From Leptasterias polaris (Eukaryota > Echinodermata > Asteroidea > Forcipulatida > Asteriidae): 64,000 bases of DNA. The notes below the pieces were generated by a model. That model had not been told where the DNA came from. It worked only from the letters and a program-made list of their open reading frames with translations, and searched no databases. Below, piece after piece: positions 58,518 to 64,000 of the stretch; position 1 is the first letter of the stretch, and every line of letters starts with the position of its first letter. Where the stretch lies: the NCBI GenBank assembly GCA_037783415.1, contig JAZGTN010000068.1, positions 1,116,001 through 1,180,000 of the forward strand, read 5' to 3'. A program made the translations under genes and the position numbers.

Positions 58518-61500
58518 CCCTATCAGTACCACGGGCGACAAATGGCACATATTTGGGGTCATTCTTCCCGACCAGGGCTCCATATGGCACCTTGTCAAAT
58601 GTATTGTTTAACAACCAGTGGCGCTTATTGGTCCCCACCCATAATGCTTATTGAGAAAGTAACAAGGGCGCCCTCTATTGGCGAATTCGTTAATCCCATT
58701 GTTATTTATAGCGTCCCCCCGGCCGCGGACCTGTTGGCGCGCATTCATTCAAACGAACAAGTGGCTGCAACATTATGGACGGCGATAGAAATGCAGAAAT
58801 TTTGGCCGAGATATTTGCAGACAGCGACTCGGAAGGAGGGGAGATCGACTCGGAAGGAGGGGAGATCGACTCGGAAGGGGAGATCGACTCGGAAGGGGAG
58901 ATCGACACGCAGGATGGTGGTGAATCAACCTCCAGCGAATCGGCGAGCGAGGTGGAGCAGGTAAGCACGATGTTTTTAGGGAGTAGGTCATGACCGTGCA
59001 TGCAGTTAGAGGGCAGGAATAACTTGGGCATAAATTTGTCCAAAAGTACCCCTTTTTACATTGGCTTTTAATTTGATTTAGGACAATGGCTCTTAAAGGT
59101 ACATAGAACAATAAAATGGCGTTTCTGCGGGCGTTCTGAATTATTAAGTTTGTCACTTAAAGTTATGATGTGTAGACTCGGGCAACAATGAATACAAAAA
59201 GACCATCAACGATGGGCCACCATTGGCGGCCATGTTGGATGTAAAGAATTATCCCATAATGGTTTGCGGAAGGGCGCCCTCTGTTGGTGCAACGCAATGA
59301 ATTAACCCTCGGTTAAGATACCAGCGCTATCTAAGTGTTATTATTATTATTGGCGATAAGGACTATTACACTAAAAAGCACAAAAACAATGGGAAAGTTA
59401 ATTACCACAATTTGACATGGCAACTGCATGCACACCCCTCCCCCACTTCTTTCCCCTTCCCCCACCCCTTTCCCTTCTCACCCCTTCCCCCACCCCTTTC
59501 CCTTCTCACCCCTTCCCCACCCCCTTGCCCTATATTTGTGGAACGAGAAGGTTACATAATAAAATTTTCATCAATCTGGGTCCTCAAATAACTCTGCATA
59601 TAGCACACTTTACGTAAAGTGATAGATCTACAGCGCCCTGATGCATATTGCCTCTTCCCTCTTTCCTACTGCAGGAAAACGCTAAATCTACACGGAAGAA
59701 ACCAGACTTCAGATCGGGTTGGAAAGAGATCGGTCGTCTCAACAGGAAGCCGATGCAATTCACCGGAGATGCCGGCCCCACCAGTGATTTTACAGGACTT
59801 TCTGCAACACAGGTATTCCAGTTGTTCTTTTGCAGTACGGTTTGGGATATGCTTGTAGACGAAACAAACCGCTACGCAGAACAAAGTGCTTCACAAACGT
59901 CCTGGACCCCCACTCACTTAAATGAAATGATGGCATTTGTCGCACTCCTGCTTGCTATGGGTATCAACAAGTCACCTCAGTACAGCATGTACTGGTCAAC
60001 ATCTGAAGTTCTACTCACGCCATTGTATCCATCCATTATGTCCAGAAATAGATTTAGTTCCATTATGAGATTTTTTCACCTGTCTGACAACCAGTTGCCT
60101 CAACCAGCCTCTGGATGTGACAAGCTTAAGAAAGTTAGGCCTTTGCTGGATGTCATCCTCCCCAAATTTCGCAACCTGTATTACCCTGGACAGAACTTAT
60201 CTCCTGATGAGAGTATGATCAAATTTAAGGGAAGAATCGGGTTTCTACAGTACATGCCCAGAAAACCGGTCAAATGGGGAATGAAGGCATTCTCTTTGAA
60301 TGAGTCGGAGACTGGTTACACGTGCTCTTGGGTATTGTACACAGGAGCTGCTCCCAAGGAGACGAAGACTTCACAAAGGCCACCTGTAAATACCGAATCA
60401 TCCCCAGCAAAATGCCATCCCTCTGACCTAACCATCCCAGGAGAAGTCGTCCTTGAACTTGTAAATGGATTTGAACATAAAGGACATGTAATTTATTGTG
60501 ATAATTACTTTAACAGGCCAGCTCTGGTATCAAAAATGGACAACCTAGGATTTGGATGTAGTGGGCCTGTGCGTTATACGGCACTGGGCATACCTCGTGC
60601 AGCACACCCAAAGACAAATGGAATGAAAAAGGGAGATGACCCCAAATTTTATGAGAAGGCTGGTCAGTTATGCATTGTTTGGCGTGATAACAAAAATGTT
60701 GTATTCCTAACAAATGTAGGCGATTGCCAAGTAATAATGAAAAAAATTCGGTGTAAGAAAAGCGAAAGTGGATTGCGTGAAATTGCTAAGCCAAAATCTA
60801 TAGATTACTACAACAAATTCATGGGAGGAACAGATCTCGCTAATCAAATTTGTCAGTACTACACGCATACACACAGAAGTTTGAAATGGTGGAAACGGGT
60901 GTTTTTTTGTTTGTTGAACATATGTATGCTCAATGCTACGGTAATTTTCAACAGCATACCAACAAATAAGCATGTCAGTAATCTTGACTTCCGTATTCAA
61001 GTTATAGACGGCTTGCTCACGGGTTGGGAGCGTTCTACAATGCTGCGTTGTAGACGATCCAATGCGAATAACCTTCCTGTTGGGATGATAGAGAAAATGC
61101 ATTATCCTGGCAAAAACCCTTCCGGAAGAAAACGTGACTGCATCGTTTGTAGTAACCGTCGATTACACAAGAGAAAACAAACGAGGATGATTTGCAAACA
61201 ATGTACATATCCAATGTGCGTCGTTCCTTGCTTTGAGAATTACCATACATTGCACTTGGTTTAAATTTATGGCATAAATAAATATGTAGCTCCATATTTG
61301 TAGGCATTTTTAACAATAGCCCCCAGCCCCCCCCCCCCCCCCCCCCTGCCCCCCCTATTCAATGTTGCCGCCAAAAATGTGTTCGTGTGTCCGCAATCCA
61401 AGGCAACTTTGAAAGAGGGGGGGAGGGGGAGGGGGAGGGGGGAAGGGGGTGGTCGTTTGTCAACACTTTTTTGTGGTTCATTTGTATTTAATGTCCTTCA

Positions 61501-61839
61501 ATAAATAGTTCAGTGACATAAAATTATGTACATTTGGTCGTTTGTCAACACTTTTTTGTGGTTCATTTGTATTTAATGTCCTTCAATAAATAGTTCTGTG
61601 ACATAAAATGATTTAGATTTGGTGGTATGCTATAATGCTATTTGATTTACTGACACCATGGAGGATTAGACTGTATGCCTGTACAGTGCATACAATACAC
61701 ATGAAAAATCACTCACTGCACATTGGGGGCGCTCTTCATTAAAATCCACACAAATTCGTTGGTGCAGAAGCATTGTGAGGGGTAACACACTGCTGGTATG
61801 CAAGGTCCTACTGTGAAATATTTGCTGGTAATGATAGGG
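58518..61839 (+). mobile_element. piggyBac element, apparently complete
   Basis: The 3.3-kb element has inverted ends CCCTATCAGTACCA and CCCTATCATTACCA (read inward) and TTAA on each side (58514-58517 and 61840-61843). It encodes an uninterrupted two-exon transposase. Its 3' region holds a poly-C run (about 61328-61347), a G-rich run (61416-61450), and an 85-bp tandem duplication starting at 61451 and 61536. It is inserted in the right arm between tandem-unit-related blocks. It may be, or have recently been, active. Confidence 0.9.
58775..61264 (+). CDS. piggyBac transposase (exons 58775-58960 and 59675-61264)
   Basis: Exon 1 (62 codons) encodes an acidic N-terminus with repeated SEGGEIDSEGE units and ends GAGCAG before GTAAGC. 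Exon 2 begins after TTTCCTACTGCAG, in phase 0. The joined frame is 591 residues, the usual piggyBac length. The DDE_Tnp_1_7 core has its acidic residues in PDESMIKFKG, CDNYFN and GGTDLANQ. The C-terminus is a cysteine-rich domain (CIVC, CKQC, MCVVPCF, YH). It cuts and pastes at TTAA. No stop or frameshift interrupts either exon. AATAAA at 61277 is a likely polyadenylation signal. The intron contains a CCCCTTCCC-type polypyrimidine repeat (59437-59525). The two-exon structure is inferred from splice sites and frame. Confidence 0.92.
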
Positions 61840-61869
61840 TTAACCGTTATCTAAAGTACAGCTGTTGCT

Positions 61870-62410
61870 GTTCATGGCTAGACCGCTCGGCCAGGACACT
61901 AAAAGTGGCAATTTCTCCACTTTGAACGTTTTTCAGACGGTCACATGGAGGCTGGTTTTACGCCCGTGTTGGCGAAAACTTTTCTGTTAAGTTGTCAAGA
62001 GTTTTATTCTTCAGATTAGAAACGTCTCTGACGAGTCATCGCAATTTTCAGTCATAAAATATCACTATTTATCTTAATTTCAACAACAAATTCTTAAAAC
62101 TCCGTATTTATCCCTAAAATATGAGTCGAAATTTATTTATTATCCACCTTCTTTGACAAAATCCAGAAAGCAGAGGCCAACAACGGGCAAGCTCATTAAA
62201 CCTTGTCGGTATTGTGAGAATATTTGGCGCGTGCAACTCAGAAGAGCGTTATCCTTTATGTTTGATTTATCATGGTGTGAAGCGTGTGGTGAAACGTGAC
62301 TAATTGGCAAAGTATTGATCAACTTCAGTGTAATTCTTGGTTTATGATTGACCTACTTCAAAGTGTCAGTGTCTTTTTGTAACAGTATAAATTATCACAA
62401 GTGTTATCAA
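61870..62410. repeat. right-arm counterpart of the tandem unit interior
   Basis: Motifs such as GGCCAGGACACTAAAAGTGG, CCACCTTCTTTGACAAAATC and ACTTCAAAGTGTCAGTGTCT are reverse complements, with changes, of segments at about 19510, 18660 and 18440. The stretch corresponding to about 18840-19430 is missing here. Only one copy is present in this arm. Confidence 0.7.
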
Positions 62411-62414
62411 CAAG

Positions 62415-64000
62415 TTTAAATATATATATATATATATATAATAATTAGTAGGGTAGATGACCTTAGCTTTCGATCCAAACTGGACCTTCGTCAGAGGCAT
62501 TAACAAGTACAAACAAAAACATATCCATTTATAGCCAAAAGAGGAGCAAAGGATTAGGGGAAGGTATCCAGAAAAAAAAAGCGGGAAGATTATAGCCAAT
62601 CAAAGTTATTAATTTACAGACAATGGGGTGGCTAAGAACCAATCAGAGTGAAGTAGTGAGGACAAAGGATGGTCAGTGTGAAAAGGGTGGATTACTGGAC
62701 CATAAAGGTGGTAACTGCATTCTGGGTATAACAATGCGGGAAGCATGAAAGGGTAGGATTAGAGGGCAAGTTGTATCAAGATAATGCGACTCACAATAGG
62801 GGGCAAGAAAAAAAAAACTAGTGAAGAGAGTTGAGCAAGCAACAAGAAAATTATGTGAATAGGAATGTAATTCTAGAAGAATATAACCAGTGTATAAGAT
62901 GAAATGTAAGAAATTAAAAGTAGGCAAGGGGAACCTGCGGAGAGAGCGGGTTATTAAATACTCTGCAAAAGGAATAGGTTATTAGCGGGTTGATTTTAAA
63001 CAACTTGTTGAGAGAAAGAAGAGTAAAAATAAACCAGTAGAGAGAACAGGTTAATTACAGTAAATGTATTTATATTATATCAACAAAATAAGCAAGCAGA
63101 AGTGAAAGGGGGTGATAGGAAGTTATTTAACACCAGTGTTTATGTTAAGTCAAAAGGGTTGGACTGTCTTAAGTTGGTGAATCTTTTGTGGTAAGAGTTA
63201 ATTGATTTTAGGAAACCTTACCCAAAATTAAAGTTAAGTTAGCCTGCTTTTTCCGAGGCTTACAAATATAAACAAACTGCCTGCAACTGCCTAGGCTAGA
63301 TTAAGTTTATTACTTACAACTTTAACCTATGAGCAGGTTCTTCACTGTAAGGGGAAAACTCCACCAAGCCAGTTCCAAACCCGCCACATTGGCTAAAGAA
63401 AATTGTCTTGAAGCAAGTATAGTTGAACCTTGTCGTACAAGAGCAGAGCGTCAACTGGTGAAGTAATCTGCTCTTACTTCGCGTCCTCCGTTGCCGTCAC
63501 GCATCAGTGAGTATTAAAGAAACCAGGAACAAAAAACGTGCGTCTTCTGCGCACCAAGAAGTCTTTATTATTAAACACCTGACCACATACTTGGGCTTTA
63601 TTTATTCTTGTAGCGAGGAATTCACTACAAATCCAGTGTGATTCTCTGAGCTTGCGGTGTGTGTCATCACCATTGCAAGCAAGCCTCAATCACCAGAAGT
63701 TCAACATCCTTGACGCTGTGATTAGGGCTGTTGAAGTGGATGGAGACGGGGTACGGTTTTCTGGTCTTTATGGAAGAGACATGGTTAGCAAAGCGAAGGC
63801 TGAGTTTGGTCTTAGTCTCTCCCACATATTGTAGTCCACATCTCTTACAGGATATAACATAGACTACATAGGGAGTCAGTCTTGATATTGTAAGAAGAGC
63901 CTGTGCTATGACTCTTCACTCGTGGTGCGGGTTTGATGTAGAGACAAGTTCTACATTTAGAGCGCGCACATTTGTGACAACCCTGTATTACTGTTGAGGG
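62415..64000 (-). mobile_element. Penelope-like retroelement 3' part (runs off the window)
   Basis: The minus strand carries a GIY-YIG endonuclease region (about 63985-63500) and then about 1 kb of non-coding sequence to near 62440, where an (AT)n run lies. Near 62502-62474 (minus), CTGACGA, a five-base-pair stem and GAAA resemble a hammerhead ribozyme core, as found in some Penelope-like elements. The 3' limit is uncertain. The RT domain would lie beyond 64000. Confidence 0.6.
63500..64000 (-). pseudogene. Penelope-like GIY-YIG endonuclease domain, frame broken
   Basis: Order on the minus strand: a CxxC-type cluster (GCHKCARSKCRTC), then YVVYVISCKRCGLQYVGETK with the GLQYVGET core of GIY-YIG nucleases, then SLRFANHVSSIKT, PVSIHFNS and VKDVELLVIE. 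A frame change near 63675 leads to HRKLRESHWICSEFLATRIN, the usual RExxWI end of the domain. The nuclease nicks target DNA for priming in this retroelement class. The break suggests a dead copy. The upstream reverse transcriptase is outside the window. Confidence 0.72.

Overview
The window looks like nuclear DNA of an animal, most likely a marine invertebrate deuterostome. An echinoderm (sea-star-like) is my best guess; it is inferred and not proven. Reasons: short exons with consensus GT-AG splice sites, scavenger-receptor cysteine-rich (SRCR) modules joined by phase-1 introns, many different transposons (DIRS, piggyBac, Penelope-like, several non-LTR families, tRNA-derived SINEs, TTAA-flanked MITEs), and large blocks of satellite DNA. 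Nothing bacterial or viral was seen.

Region 1 (1-10829, minus strand) holds the one sizeable host gene I can assemble. Seven exons chain in frame: five SRCR or SRCR-like exons, one large exon with a somatomedin-B domain, a cysteine-rich ectodomain and TM1-TM5, and a last exon with TM6-TM7. This reads as a family-B2/adhesion-like 7TM receptor of at least about 1435 residues. The first exon, with the expected signal peptide, was not found. An SRCR pair and its introns have been duplicated in tandem.

Region 2 (10830-16844) contains a 2-kb element with terminal inverted repeats, built from CCCATATGGG palindromes and a 61-bp array. It also holds AT-rich DNA with no recognised gene and a dead non-LTR fragment.

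Region 3 (16845-36360) has four tandem copies of a roughly 2.98-kb unit, each carrying a 271-bp TTAA-flanked MITE. Next come a 4.4-kb minisatellite of 37-40-bp units, a 75-nt transmembrane exon, a LINE fragment and a degenerate periodic block. Most of this reappears, diverged and inverted, at 50650-62410, so the window carries a large old inverted duplication. The 75-nt exon with both splice sites is far better conserved between the arms than its surroundings, suggesting a pair of divergently transcribed paralogues.

Region 4 (36361-50650) is the spacer between the arms. It contains a TTAA-flanked element, a broken LINE, a tRNA-Leu-derived SINE inside a directly duplicated repeat, and a structurally complete but frameshifted DIRS retrotransposon with inverted terminal repeats and an internal complementary region. 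An inverted hexanucleotide microsatellite, an integrase scrap and another LINE tail follow.

Region 5 (50651-64000) is the right arm with three later insertions. One is a 4.9-kb element with long CGTCGC-rich inverted ends, a 6-bp target duplication and no recognised transposase; a Tx1/L1-like LINE is nested in it. The second is a piggyBac element with an intact two-exon transposase and TTAA target sites. The third is the 3' part of a Penelope-like element with a GIY-YIG domain, running off the right edge.

The most notable candidates are the SRCR5-somatomedin-B-7TM receptor, the inverted duplication with its conserved exon pair, and the GC-rich long-TIR element.
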